NCBI GenBank assembly: GCA_010027395.1
Contig: RGVD01000139.1
Location: 1 to 6,818 of the forward strand
Direction of reading: 5' to 3'
Origin: Bacteroidota bacterium
Lineage (GTDB): Bacteria > Bacteroidota > Bacteroidia > UKL13-3
Length of the DNA stretch: 6,818 nt
The translations under genes were made by a program, and so were the position numbers. Each line of letters opens with the position of its first letter. Position 1 is the stretch's first letter. The notes under the pieces were generated by a model that had not been told where the DNA came from, did no database searches, and saw nothing but the letters and a program-made list of their open reading frames with translations. Shown in pieces: positions 1 through 5,867 of this stretch.

Positions 1-380
1 TGGTCTTTACCATTTTCATCAATCAATAAATATGATGAACTTTCGGGTGTATGCCCAGGAGTATGAAGTACTTTAATTTTTAATTTACCTAAGTTAAGCA
101 TCTCACCATCTTCAGCCACATGCACTGGGTAAGTAGTTTGTGTGGTAGGACCATACACTATTTTAGCACCTGTTTTGTTAGCCAAATCAATATGACCACT
201 AACAAAATCGGCATGAAAATGTGTTTCGAAAATATATTTAATGCTTGCACCATCTGTGGCTGCTTTGTCGATATACAATTGGTAATCGCGCAATGGATCT
301 ATGATTGCTACCTCCCCATCTGACTCTATATAATAAGCTGCTTGTGCTAAGCAGTTTGTATACAATTGTTCTATTTTCAT
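1..380 (-). CDS. MBL-fold metallo-hydrolase (persulfide dioxygenase/rhodanese-type), N-terminal part
   Basis: The 126 visible residues form the start of a metallo-beta-lactamase-fold protein of the ETHE1/persulfide dioxygenase-like group, which in Bacteroidota usually continues into one or two rhodanese domains. The frame starts at ATG 378-380 with MKIEQLYTNCLAQAAYYIES and is cut by the window edge. The metal-binding signature THFHADFVSGH lies at residues 53-63, with H54, H56 and D58, and the second histidine motif HTPGHTPES is at 106-114. In ETHE1 the iron ligands are equivalent to H54, H110 and an aspartate beyond the edge. ETHE1 has HADH where this protein has HADF, which I recall as normal for the Bacteroidota branch. 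The inferred role is oxidation or transfer of sulfane sulfur in the cytoplasm. The rhodanese part cannot be seen, so substrate and full length remain open. It lies 79 bp downstream of yggS on the same strand and appears to have its own promoter. Confidence 0.85.
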   Translation of the reverse strand, partial: MKIEQLYTNCLAQAAYYIESDGEVAIIDPLRDYQLYIDKAATDGASIKYIFETHFHADFVSGHIDLANKTGAKIVYGPTTQTTYPVHVAEDGEMLNLGKLKIKVLHTPGHTPESSSYLLIDENGKD

Positions 381-397
381 ACTCAATTAATTGGCTT

Positions 398-429
398 CAA
401 AAATGGACACTTTTGAGGGATTTATCAAA
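398..429 (-). promoter_or_regulatory. Probable Bacteroidota-type promoter of the MBL-fold gene
   Basis: Reading the minus strand, a TTTG at 429-426 is followed after 20 bases by CATTTTTG at 405-398, a 7/8 match to the Bacteroidota -7 box TAnnTTTG. The ATG of the MBL gene lies 17 bases further on, so the leader would be very short. A 10-bp perfect palindrome, CAATTAATTG at 384-393, sits in that leader and could be a regulator site. The match is by eye and the motif is AT-rich, so a chance occurrence is possible. Confidence 0.45.
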
Positions 430-459
430 TAAATTTCTCAGAGCTAATTGCCATCAATT

Positions 460-1116
460 TTACCTAGTTCCAAATATTGAGCTTCCCACACGCACCATCG
501 TACTTCCTGCTTCTGCTGCCAGCATATAATCGCTGCTCATCCCCATACTTAGGATTGAGAGTTCAAAATTCGCGCTGCGATGTTCTTTCAATTTATCAAA
601 AAAGATTTTTAGACCTTTGAATTCATCTAATATTTTGGCATCGTCATCTGTATTAGTTGCCATACCCATCAACCCGACAATCTTAATGTTTGTTAATTGC
701 TCAAAAGCTCTACTATGTATTAATTCTTTGGCCTCAACTTGGGTCAAACCAAATTTGGTTTCTTCATCCGCAATAAAAATCTGCAACAAACAATTGATAA
801 CGCGATTATTTTTCTGGGCTTCTTTGTTAATCACTTCTAAAAGTTTGAACCCATCCACCGAATGAATTAAAAAGATAAAAGGGGCAATGGCCTTAACCTT
901 ATTGCTTTGCAAGTGCCCTATCAAATGCCACTCAACATCAGAGGGCATTTCGGCTTGCTTAGCCACTAACTCCTGCACCTTGTTTTCACCAAATGCTCTC
1001 TGCCCTGCCTCATAGGCCTCCATTAGCATTGGCACAGGCTTTGTCTTACTCACGGCAATTAGTTGCACACCTATGCCTATTTGTTGCTTTATTTTATCAA
1101 TATTTGCAGCTATCAT
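460..1116 (-). CDS. yggS: YggS family pyridoxal phosphate homeostasis protein (PLPBP)
   Basis: This is a PLP-binding protein of the YggS/PROSC (PLPBP) family: a single alanine-racemase-like TIM barrel without a known catalytic reaction, which buffers cytoplasmic pyridoxal 5'-phosphate and affects amino-acid homeostasis. At 218 residues the length is normal for the family. The PLP-Schiff-base lysine is K24 in LIAVSKTKP. Other family blocks are FGENKVQEL at 42-50, HLIGHLQSNK at 64-73, ADEETKFGL near 116-124, SMGMSSD at 190-196 and the phosphate-binding GSTMVRVGSSIFG at 204-216. I chose ATG 1114-1116. The frame stays open to a TTG at 1155, but the extra residues match nothing in the family and would overlap the divergent gene. 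That gene starts only 16 bp away, so the yggS promoter must lie inside its coding sequence. Confidence 0.95.
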   Translation of the reverse strand: MIAANIDKIKQQIGIGVQLIAVSKTKPVPMLMEAYEAGQRAFGENKVQELVAKQAEMPSDVEWHLIGHLQSNKVKAIAPFIFLIHSVDGFKLLEVINKEAQKNNRVINCLLQIFIADEETKFGLTQVEAKELIHSRAFEQLTNIKIVGLMGMATNTDDDAKILDEFKGLKIFFDKLKEHRSANFELSILSMGMSSDYMLAAEAGSTMVRVGSSIFGTR

Positions 1117-1132
1117 ACTGTGCGAAATTAAA

Positions 1133-1594
1133 ATGCTTATGTTGAATAATAACAAAATAATTCTGTCATTGGTTTTAACATCTATTTTGATGGGCTTCTT
1201 AGCTTGTCAAGATGGAAAGCAAAACACAGCCGAAAAACCAAATAACCTAGTATCACCCGAAAAAATGGAACAGATGCTAAGTGAACTGCATATTGTGGAT
1301 GCGCTTATTAACCAGAAAAATTTGGCAGCTGATTCTGCTAAAAAACTTTCAACTGATTATTATGATTTCATTTATAGAAAATATGCTGTGACAGCTAATG
1401 ATTTCAACAATAGTTTTCAATACTACTTACACAACCCTGCCGATATGGACAGCATCTATGTGAAAGTTTTAGAGAACTTAAATTTGGAAGACTTAAAACT
1501 TAAAAAAGTTATGGTAGATTCACTTCCCCAATCGGCTGTAATTAGTGTAGACACAAACAGCATACAAAGCTCAAAATTAAATACGGTAAAATAA
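1133..1594 (+). CDS. DUF4296 domain-containing lipoprotein
   Basis: This is a small predicted lipoprotein of 153 residues. Residues 1-24 form a short polar start and a hydrophobic stretch ending in the lipobox-like GFLAC, with C25 as the expected lipidated cysteine. The family lipobox is loose here, with F at -3 and L at -2. The body matches what I know of DUF4296, a Bacteroidota domain of unknown function: MEQMLSELHIVDALI at 45-59, then YYDFIYRKYAVTANDFNNSF at 76-95 and a YYLHNPADMDSIYVKVLENL segment at 97-116. It is probably helical. The C-terminal 30 residues are low in complexity and look disordered. ATG 1133 is chosen because it directly precedes the signal peptide; ATG 1139 is equally possible. 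An in-frame start at 1073 would run into divergent yggS. Its stop overlaps the yciO start, so the two are probably co-translated. Function is unknown. Confidence 0.85.
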   Translation: MLMLNNNKIILSLVLTSILMGFLACQDGKQNTAEKPNNLVSPEKMEQMLSELHIVDALINQKNLAADSAKKLSTDYYDFIYRKYAVTANDFNNSFQYYLHNPADMDSIYVKVLENLNLEDLKLKKVMVDSLPQSAVISVDTNSIQSSKLNTVK

Positions 1595-2205
1595 TGATAC
1601 TCGAACTGCATTCAAAAAATCCGAATCCCCGTGATTTGAAAAAAGTAATCGACATCTTGAATAAAGATGGTGTGATTATTTTTCCAACGGATACCATTTA
1701 TGCCATGGGCTGCAGACTAGATAGCAAAAAAGCCATTGAGCGCATGTGTAAGATTACAGGAAAAAAGGTTGAGAAAGTAAATTTCTCATTGATTTGTGAA
1801 AGCTTATCACACATTGCTGAATACACAGCAGTGCTAGACAAGGCAGTTTTTAGGTTGATGAAAAACAACTTGCCAGGTGCCTTTACTTTTATATTGAAAG
1901 CCAATAACAACGTAACTAAATATTTTGCAGGTAACAAGAAAACCATTGGTATCCGTGTGCCTGACAATGCCATAGCACAAGCCATAATCAGTGAACTAGG
2001 CGTTCCACTTGTGGCTACCACCATTCACCACGATGATGTGATAGTAGATTACATGACCGACCCTACTGAAATACATGATAAATTTGAGTACCAAGTTGAT
2101 TGTGTAATAGATGGCGGTGCGGGTGATATTGTTCCATCTACTATAGTTGATTGCACCGAAGAAGAAATTGTAGTGATTAGAGAAGGAAAAGGAGTTTTGG
2201 GGTAG
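1594..2205 (+). CDS. yciO: Sua5/YciO/YrdC family protein, YciO-type (putative threonylcarbamoyl-AMP synthase)
   Basis: At 203 residues this is a single YrdC-fold domain. The family binds tRNA or nucleotides, and its TsaC/Sua5 members make L-threonylcarbamoyl-AMP from threonine, bicarbonate and ATP for the t6A37 modification of tRNA. Visible blocks are FPTDTIYAMGC at 30-40, ERMCKI at 49-54, NFSLIC at 63-68, FRLMKNNLPGAFTFILKA at 86-103, KTIGIRVP at 116-123 and PSTIVDC at 181-187. They match E. coli YciO better than TsaC or Sua5. The KxR loop of TsaC is replaced by KITGKKVEKVNFSL, and the SxN motif after the LVAT strand is missing (LVATTIHHDD). Whether it makes t6A in the cell is therefore less certain than the usual product name suggests. 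The TAATG overlap with the DUF4296 gene (stop 1592-1594, start 1594-1596) indicates translational coupling. Confidence 0.9.
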   Translation: MILELHSKNPNPRDLKKVIDILNKDGVIIFPTDTIYAMGCRLDSKKAIERMCKITGKKVEKVNFSLICESLSHIAEYTAVLDKAVFRLMKNNLPGAFTFILKANNNVTKYFAGNKKTIGIRVPDNAIAQAIISELGVPLVATTIHHDDVIVDYMTDPTEIHDKFEYQVDCVIDGGAGDIVPSTIVDCTEEEIVVIREGKGVLG

Positions 2206-2270
2206 CTATAGTAGTTAGTCAGGAGATTCAACAACGGACAAGAAGCATCCTTTCATAAGAGTCATTCACA

Positions 2271-2318
2271 CAAATTCTCACATCTGCACATTCCCGCATC
2301 TACACATTTTCAAATTGC
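2271..2318. repeat. Six in-register 8-bp tandem units, consensus CACATNNN
   Basis: Six adjoining 8-bp units begin at 2271, 2279, 2287, 2295, 2303 and 2311. Each starts with CACAT or a one-base variant (CAAAT twice, CGCAT once), and the last three bases vary. Read on the other strand, every unit ends in ATGTG or a close relative. The block nearly fills the convergent space between yciO and the adaptor gene, and ends 3 bp before the adaptor stop codon. The + strand has only three G in 48 bases. It has no dyad symmetry and no T-tract, so it is not a terminator. From memory, similar CACATTAG/CAAATTAG-like strings are frequent between genes in Bacteroidota. Confidence 0.65.
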
Positions 2319-2320
2319 AC

Positions 2321-3655
2321 CTATTTCTTCACTTCAAACAATTCTTCACGGCTCACTTTTTTAAGTTTATCGCCATGCTTTAAAGTTTTAGAAACGATAT
2401 TGAAAGGACCGCTAATTACTTCATCTTTCTCAGTCAAACCAACTTTTATTTCAATCCATTTATCATCTTGAATACCTGTAGTTACCCCTCTGATGCTTGC
2501 TTTATTGGCATTGTTCACAAACACAACTTCCAAATCGTTTTTGGTTGATTCTGTGCTTTTGATGCTTGTTGCTCCGGTACTTGTTGTATCTAAAGCCTCT
2601 TTGTTCCTCACAGTTACTGCTTCAATAGGCACTGCTATTACATCTGTGGCAATTTCAGTTTGAATATCCACACTGGCTGTCATACCTGGTTTAAATACAC
2701 CATTCTTTTTTTGCTTCATCAAGTCAGCATAACTTGAACGAAGTATGCGAATTTTCACTACAAAATTGGTTACTTGGTCGCTTATACTTGCAGCACTTGA
2801 TGTAGCTGAATTCGCAATCTCTGTCACGACACCCTTAAATTTTCTATTGCCATAAGCATCTACCTCCACCATAGTCGTATCACCAATGCTTACTTTCACG
2901 ATATCATTTTCGTTCACATCAACACTCACTTCCATATCATTCAGGTTGGCAATGCGCATCATTTCTGTCCCAGCCATTTGAGATGTTCCCACCACACGTT
3001 CGCCTTTTTCTACATTCAATTTAGAAACGATACCACTATTAGGTGCAAATATTTCAGTTCGTGTTAAATTTTTACGAGCTTCTTTCAATCCTGCTTCAAA
3101 ACTCTTTACATTAAACTCAGCACCTACAATGGTTTGTCTCGAAGCCTCTACATCAGCCTTGGCAGTTAAGTATGCAGATTTAGATGCATCAAATTCCGCA
3201 TCAGAAATCAGCTTTTGGTCGTGCATGTTTTTGTTACGGCTGTATGACTTTTCTATCTCAGAAAACTTAGCCTCCGACTGCAACAAGCGAGCTTTGGCAT
3301 TGGCATTGTTGGCTTTTGCATTGTTCAAAGATGCCTCTGCCCTATCCAAGGAAGATTGATACAATTCAGGGTCGATGCGGGCTAACAATTGGCCTGCATG
3401 CACTGAGTCACCTTCGTGAATGTATAACTCTTTTATCTCACCGCTCACATCCGAACTAATCTTAATTTCGATCTCAGGCTGCACCTTACCATTTGCAGAT
3501 ACCGTTTCGATGATGGTCTTCTTCTCCACCTTGGCCATACTCACCTTCGTGCCTTCATCTCCACCAACCCAGCCTGCTTTGCGAGCTATTACAGCAATCA
3601 CTATCAAGACAATTACCCCAATCAACAAGTATATTAACTTTTTATTCTTTTTCAT
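2321..3655 (-). CDS. HlyD/MacA-like periplasmic adaptor subunit of an efflux system
   Basis: This 444-residue protein is a membrane fusion protein that would bridge an inner-membrane pump to a TolC-like outer membrane channel. A lysine-rich start and one membrane helix (about residues 7-24) anchor it in the inner membrane. The first lipoyl half-motif is ISSDVSGEIKELYIHEGDSV at 66-85. A coiled-coil hairpin rich in A, K and E follows at about 95-198. The second lipoyl half, APNSGIVSKLNVEKGERVVG, is at 204-223, and the beta-barrel at about 238-340 contains FKPGMTASVDI. After IAVPIEAVTVR comes a Ser/Thr-rich insert at 356-371 and then the membrane-proximal domain with GVTTGIQDDKWIEIKVGL at 390-407. 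The overall order is like MacA. It lies downstream of the TolC-like gene with a 96-bp gap and probably shares its transcript. No ABC or RND pump follows, because the next gene is convergent. The leader is A-rich with no Shine-Dalgarno sequence, as is usual in this phylum. The substrate cannot be inferred. Confidence 0.93.
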   Translation of the reverse strand: MKKNKKLIYLLIGVIVLIVIAVIARKAGWVGGDEGTKVSMAKVEKKTIIETVSANGKVQPEIEIKISSDVSGEIKELYIHEGDSVHAGQLLARIDPELYQSSLDRAEASLNNAKANNANAKARLLQSEAKFSEIEKSYSRNKNMHDQKLISDAEFDASKSAYLTAKADVEASRQTIVGAEFNVKSFEAGLKEARKNLTRTEIFAPNSGIVSKLNVEKGERVVGTSQMAGTEMMRIANLNDMEVSVDVNENDIVKVSIGDTTMVEVDAYGNRKFKGVVTEIANSATSSAASISDQVTNFVVKIRILRSSYADLMKQKKNGVFKPGMTASVDIQTEIATDVIAVPIEAVTVRNKEALDTTSTGATSIKSTESTKNDLEVVFVNNANKASIRGVTTGIQDDKWIEIKVGLTEKDEVISGPFNIVSKTLKHGDKLKKVSREELFEVKK

Positions 3656-3700
3656 TTTTTTAATTTTTAGTTAAAAGTTCTGTTTATTATTTGTTTTAAA

Positions 3701-3731
3701 CCCACCCCTAACCCCTCCAAGGAGGGGAATA
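3701..3731. repeat. GC-rich palindromic intergenic repeat element (REP-like) inside the efflux operon
   Basis: In very AT-rich surroundings, a C-rich run at 3701-3711 leads into the inverted repeat CCCCTCCAAGGAGGGG at 3712-3727 (arms CCCCTCC and GGAGGGG). In RNA this would be a hairpin of six or seven strong GC-rich pairs with a tiny loop. On the transcribed minus strand it reads GGAGGGG, TTA, GGGG, T, GGG, so G-rich folding is also possible. It lies between the TolC-like and HlyD-like genes. No U-tract follows directly, so it does not look like a complete terminator. I remember near-identical strings in many Bacteroidota intergenic regions, but no search was made. Confidence 0.75.
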
Positions 3732-3751
3732 CCCAATCAACAATTCAATAT

Positions 3752-5191
3752 TTATTTCAATGGTTTTCCTTCATAAAAATCAAGGACTTTACGCCTAAAT
3801 ACCACTTCATATTTGGCTTGCAGATAATCGTTTTGAGATTTATTAAAACTGTTTTTTGATGAAATGTAATCGCTAATGTTCAAAGCACCTAATTCAAATT
3901 GTTTTTCGCTGATTTCATAAGCCTCTTTATTGGCATCCATTGTCTCTTGCGAAGCTTCATATCGCTTAATGGCATTTTTAAAATTCAAATAAGATTGGTT
4001 TACATTTTTATAAACATTCAACTTCACTTGTTTTTCATTTAACTTAGCATTCATCTGTTGAATATTGGCCTTTTGGATATTAGTGTTTACGCTCCAGCCA
4101 TTAAAAATAGGAACACTTAAAGTTAAACCCAAACTTGTTCCAAAATTCTTTTTAAATTGATCTGAAAATGGTGTTTCAGTGCTACTTGCAACTTCAAAAG
4201 ATGGTAAATTGGAGAAAACTTTTTGAGGAACTCCTGCACCATCTAAATAATAACCAATTGCTGGGTTTGGTTTAGCTATATATTGAGTAGTTACACCCAA
4301 AGTTGTATAAAAAGAACTGGCACTTCCAGCAATACTCAATCTCACACTGCGACCACCAAGGGCCACAAAATGCTGTAAGTCTGCAGAGCGCAATCGATGT
4401 TGAGCAGCTACTACGTCCGGACTGCGTTTTTCAAATTCATTGTAAATAGCATCCACCGTTTTCACTTCATCTTTCACATCAAGTGCTATTTGGTTTGGCT
4501 TTTCGATGGTATTTTTATTATTAGGTTCAACATTTATTAATTGCCATAGATTAAGATACGCTTGGTTTAAATTGGCTTGGTTATTAATAATGGCATATTC
4601 TTCGTTCGATAATTGGGCTTTTAATTGCAATAGTTTACTACGGTTCAAGCCTCCCAAATCGTATAGTTTTTGCTGTCTTTCTAATATTTTCCTTGTGGCA
4701 TCAGCTTGTGAGTTAGAGGCCGCCAATATCTCTGTTTGTTGCAAAACAGACAAATAAGCATTGGCAACATTTAGGCTAATAGTATTTTTAGTATTCTCTA
4801 AATCAAATTGACTAGCCTTGTAATCACTTTCTTTCAAACGCATATTATTAACGGTTTGAAAGCCATTAAACAAAGGCATATTGGCCGATGCACCAAATGA
4901 ATTGGTTCTGAAAGCCAAATTTTCTTCGGGCAAATTGGTTTTAGGATTGATATTAAATCCCGTTTGCCAAGTATTGGTAGCAGAGCCATTAATACTTGGA
5001 GCTGCTTGTAATTTACTTTGTAACACATCAGCTTTGGCACTTTGGGTTTGTAGTGATTGTTGTTGGATTTGTATATTACTGCTAATGGCCTGATTAATGC
5101 ACGCTTCTAAAGTCCATGATTTTTGGGCTTGCAGGCTGATACTGATGATAAGGGCAAAAGCGCTAAGGCTAATTTTGATAAATGTTTTCAA
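3752..5191 (-). CDS. TolC-family outer membrane efflux protein
   Basis: This 479-residue outer membrane factor would form the trimeric beta-barrel/alpha-tunnel exit duct of a tripartite efflux or type I secretion system. Residues 1-22 are a signal peptide (KTFIKISLS, hydrophobic core, then SLQAQ), and the mature part opens with SWTLEACINQAISSN. The two structural repeats of the family are visible. NMPLFNGFQ at 104-112 matches SVPIFNGWS at 359-367, and LYDLGGLNRSKLLQLKAQL at 176-194 matches QFELGALNISDYISSKNSF at 431-449, each beside long helical stretches. The start is TTG 5189-5191: the signal peptide follows at once, a stop codon lies six codons upstream, and no ATG or GTG occurs between. 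It is the first gene of a two-gene operon with the HlyD-like adaptor, and its promoter overlaps that of the divergent deacetylase gene. Confidence 0.94.
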   Translation of the reverse strand: MKTFIKISLSAFALIISISLQAQKSWTLEACINQAISSNIQIQQQSLQTQSAKADVLQSKLQAAPSINGSATNTWQTGFNINPKTNLPEENLAFRTNSFGASANMPLFNGFQTVNNMRLKESDYKASQFDLENTKNTISLNVANAYLSVLQQTEILAASNSQADATRKILERQQKLYDLGGLNRSKLLQLKAQLSNEEYAIINNQANLNQAYLNLWQLINVEPNNKNTIEKPNQIALDVKDEVKTVDAIYNEFEKRSPDVVAAQHRLRSADLQHFVALGGRSVRLSIAGSASSFYTTLGVTTQYIAKPNPAIGYYLDGAGVPQKVFSNLPSFEVASSTETPFSDQFKKNFGTSLGLTLSVPIFNGWSVNTNIQKANIQQMNAKLNEKQVKLNVYKNVNQSYLNFKNAIKRYEASQETMDANKEAYEISEKQFELGALNISDYISSKNSFNKSQNDYLQAKYEVVFRRKVLDFYEGKPLK

Positions 5192-5214
5192 AGTTTTATT
5201 TTTATTTTAATGGC

Positions 5215-5243
5215 TAAAACTATTTTTGCTTAACGTTAACAAA
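5215..5243 (-). promoter_or_regulatory. Probable promoter of the TolC-HlyD operon
   Basis: On the minus strand, TTTG at 5243-5240 is followed after 17 bases by TAGTTTTA at 5222-5215, a 7/8 match to the Bacteroidota -7 box TAnnTTTG. The TTG start codon of the TolC-like gene is 23 bases further, behind an A-rich leader. It is the best candidate in the 56-bp divergent spacer, though it was found by eye only. Confidence 0.5.
5221..5228 (+). promoter_or_regulatory. Probable -7 box of the deacetylase-glycosyltransferase operon
   Basis: TATTTTTG matches the Bacteroidota -7 consensus TAnnTTTG at every fixed position and lies 19 bases before the ATG at 5248. No clear TTTG is present 17-23 bases upstream, so the -33 element is weak or absent. 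The box overlaps the opposed -7 box of the TolC operon by two bases. Confidence 0.45.
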
Positions 5244-5245
5244 AA
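5224..5245. promoter_or_regulatory. Palindrome TTAACGTTAA with flanking T/A arms, candidate operator
   Basis: A perfect 10-bp palindrome (TTAACGTTAA, 5230-5239) is flanked by symmetric TTTT (5224-5227) and AAAA (5242-5245) arms, with two unmatched bases on each side. It lies between the -33 and -7 boxes of the TolC promoter and at the expected transcription start of the divergent gene. A bound regulator could therefore affect both directions. No regulator gene is in the window. The role as an operator is inferred from symmetry and position alone. Confidence 0.35.
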
Positions 5246-5247
5246 TA

Positions 5248-5865
5248 ATGTTTCACTACACAATACCGCAATTAGTTCAACTAATGGGCAAATCTTGCAC
5301 ATGGAAGGTAAAAACCAATGATAAAAAATTGTTTTTTACTTTTGATGATGGACCACACCCAGAAATAACAGCTTGGGTATTGGATGAATTGGCAAAATAC
5401 CAAGCGAAAGCAAGTTTTTTTTGTGTGGGTGACAATGTGGTAAAATACCCTGGAACCTATAAACGAATAATAGCTGAAGGCCATGCGGTTGGCAACCACA
5501 CTTTCAATCATATCAATGGTTGGAAGCATGACAATAAGAGTTTTTTTGAAAATATTGATGAATGCGCCAAGTATATTGACTCCACATTATTTAGACCTCC
5601 TTATGGAAAACTCAAACTTTCTCAATTTTATCATATAAAAAAATCCCATCAGATTATTATGTGGGATAGGCTTAGCCGAGATTTCGACCCTATGCTTGAT
5701 ATAGAAGAAAGCTTAAAAGCAATGAAAAAAAATGTAAGTGCAGGTCATATTTTTGTTTTCCATGACAGCGAAAAAGCAGAAAGGAATTTGAAAATTCTAT
5801 TGCCACAACTGCTAAAGCATTTTAGTGAACTTGGTTATTCGTTTGATAGTTTAGGCAATAAGTAA
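5248..5865 (+). CDS. Polysaccharide deacetylase family protein (NodB homology domain)
   Basis: This 205-residue protein is almost entirely a carbohydrate esterase family 4 (NodB) domain, which removes N- or O-acetyl groups from amino-sugar glycans such as chitin oligomers, peptidoglycan or poly-GlcNAc with a bound metal ion. All the main motifs are present: TFDDGP at 31-36 (D33 likely base, D34 metal ligand), HTFNH at 84-88 (metal ligands H84 and H88), RPPYG at 116-120 (R116), W139 in IMWDRLS, and FVFHD at 169-173 with H172 as likely catalytic acid. There is no signal peptide and no membrane helix. The N-terminus (MFHYTIPQLVQLMGKSCTWK) is polar to amphipathic, so the protein appears cytoplasmic or loosely membrane-associated. 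Start ATG 5248 follows the TATTTTTG box closely. The glycosyltransferase begins 2 bp after the stop, so the two are probably one operon acting on the same glycan. Confidence 0.93.
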   Translation: MFHYTIPQLVQLMGKSCTWKVKTNDKKLFFTFDDGPHPEITAWVLDELAKYQAKASFFCVGDNVVKYPGTYKRIIAEGHAVGNHTFNHINGWKHDNKSFFENIDECAKYIDSTLFRPPYGKLKLSQFYHIKKSHQIIMWDRLSRDFDPMLDIEESLKAMKKNVSAGHIFVFHDSEKAERNLKILLPQLLKHFSELGYSFDSLGNK

Positions 5866-5867
5866 GC

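Noticed and set aside
397..416. Inverted repeat TCAAAA...TTTTGA after yggS as a terminator
   Set aside because: The arms are only six AT-rich pairs around an 8-base loop with no T-tract. The left arm overlaps the likely -7 box of the MBL gene.
120..529. Short + strand frames across the MBL gene and the spacer
   Set aside because: The minus-strand reading gives a clear MBL-fold protein with metal-binding motifs and then yggS. The + frames overlap each other and show no domain.
1080..1106. Promoter for the DUF4296-yciO pair (TTTG 1080-1083, AATATTTG 1099-1106)
   Set aside because: The -7 box has one mismatch and the spacing is only 15 bases, shorter than usual, so it is not listed as a feature.
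1073..1132. In-frame upstream start for the DUF4296 lipoprotein
   Set aside because: It would add 20 residues before the signal peptide and overlap the yggS 5' end. ATG 1133 puts the hydrophobic segment and cysteine at the normal distance.
460..1155. Longer yggS frame starting at TTG 1155
   Set aside because: The added 13 residues resemble nothing in the family, the start is TTG while a good ATG exists at 1114-1116, and the extension would overlap the signal peptide region of the divergent lipoprotein gene.
2271..2318. CRISPR-like or terminator reading of the 8-bp repeat block
   Set aside because: The units are far too short and directly adjoining, with no spacers for CRISPR. There is no dyad symmetry or T-tract for a terminator.
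3712..3727. Palindrome as an intrinsic terminator of the TolC-like gene
   Set aside because: In the direction of transcription the stem is followed by a G-rich stretch, not a U-tract, and the adaptor gene downstream has no evident promoter of its own.
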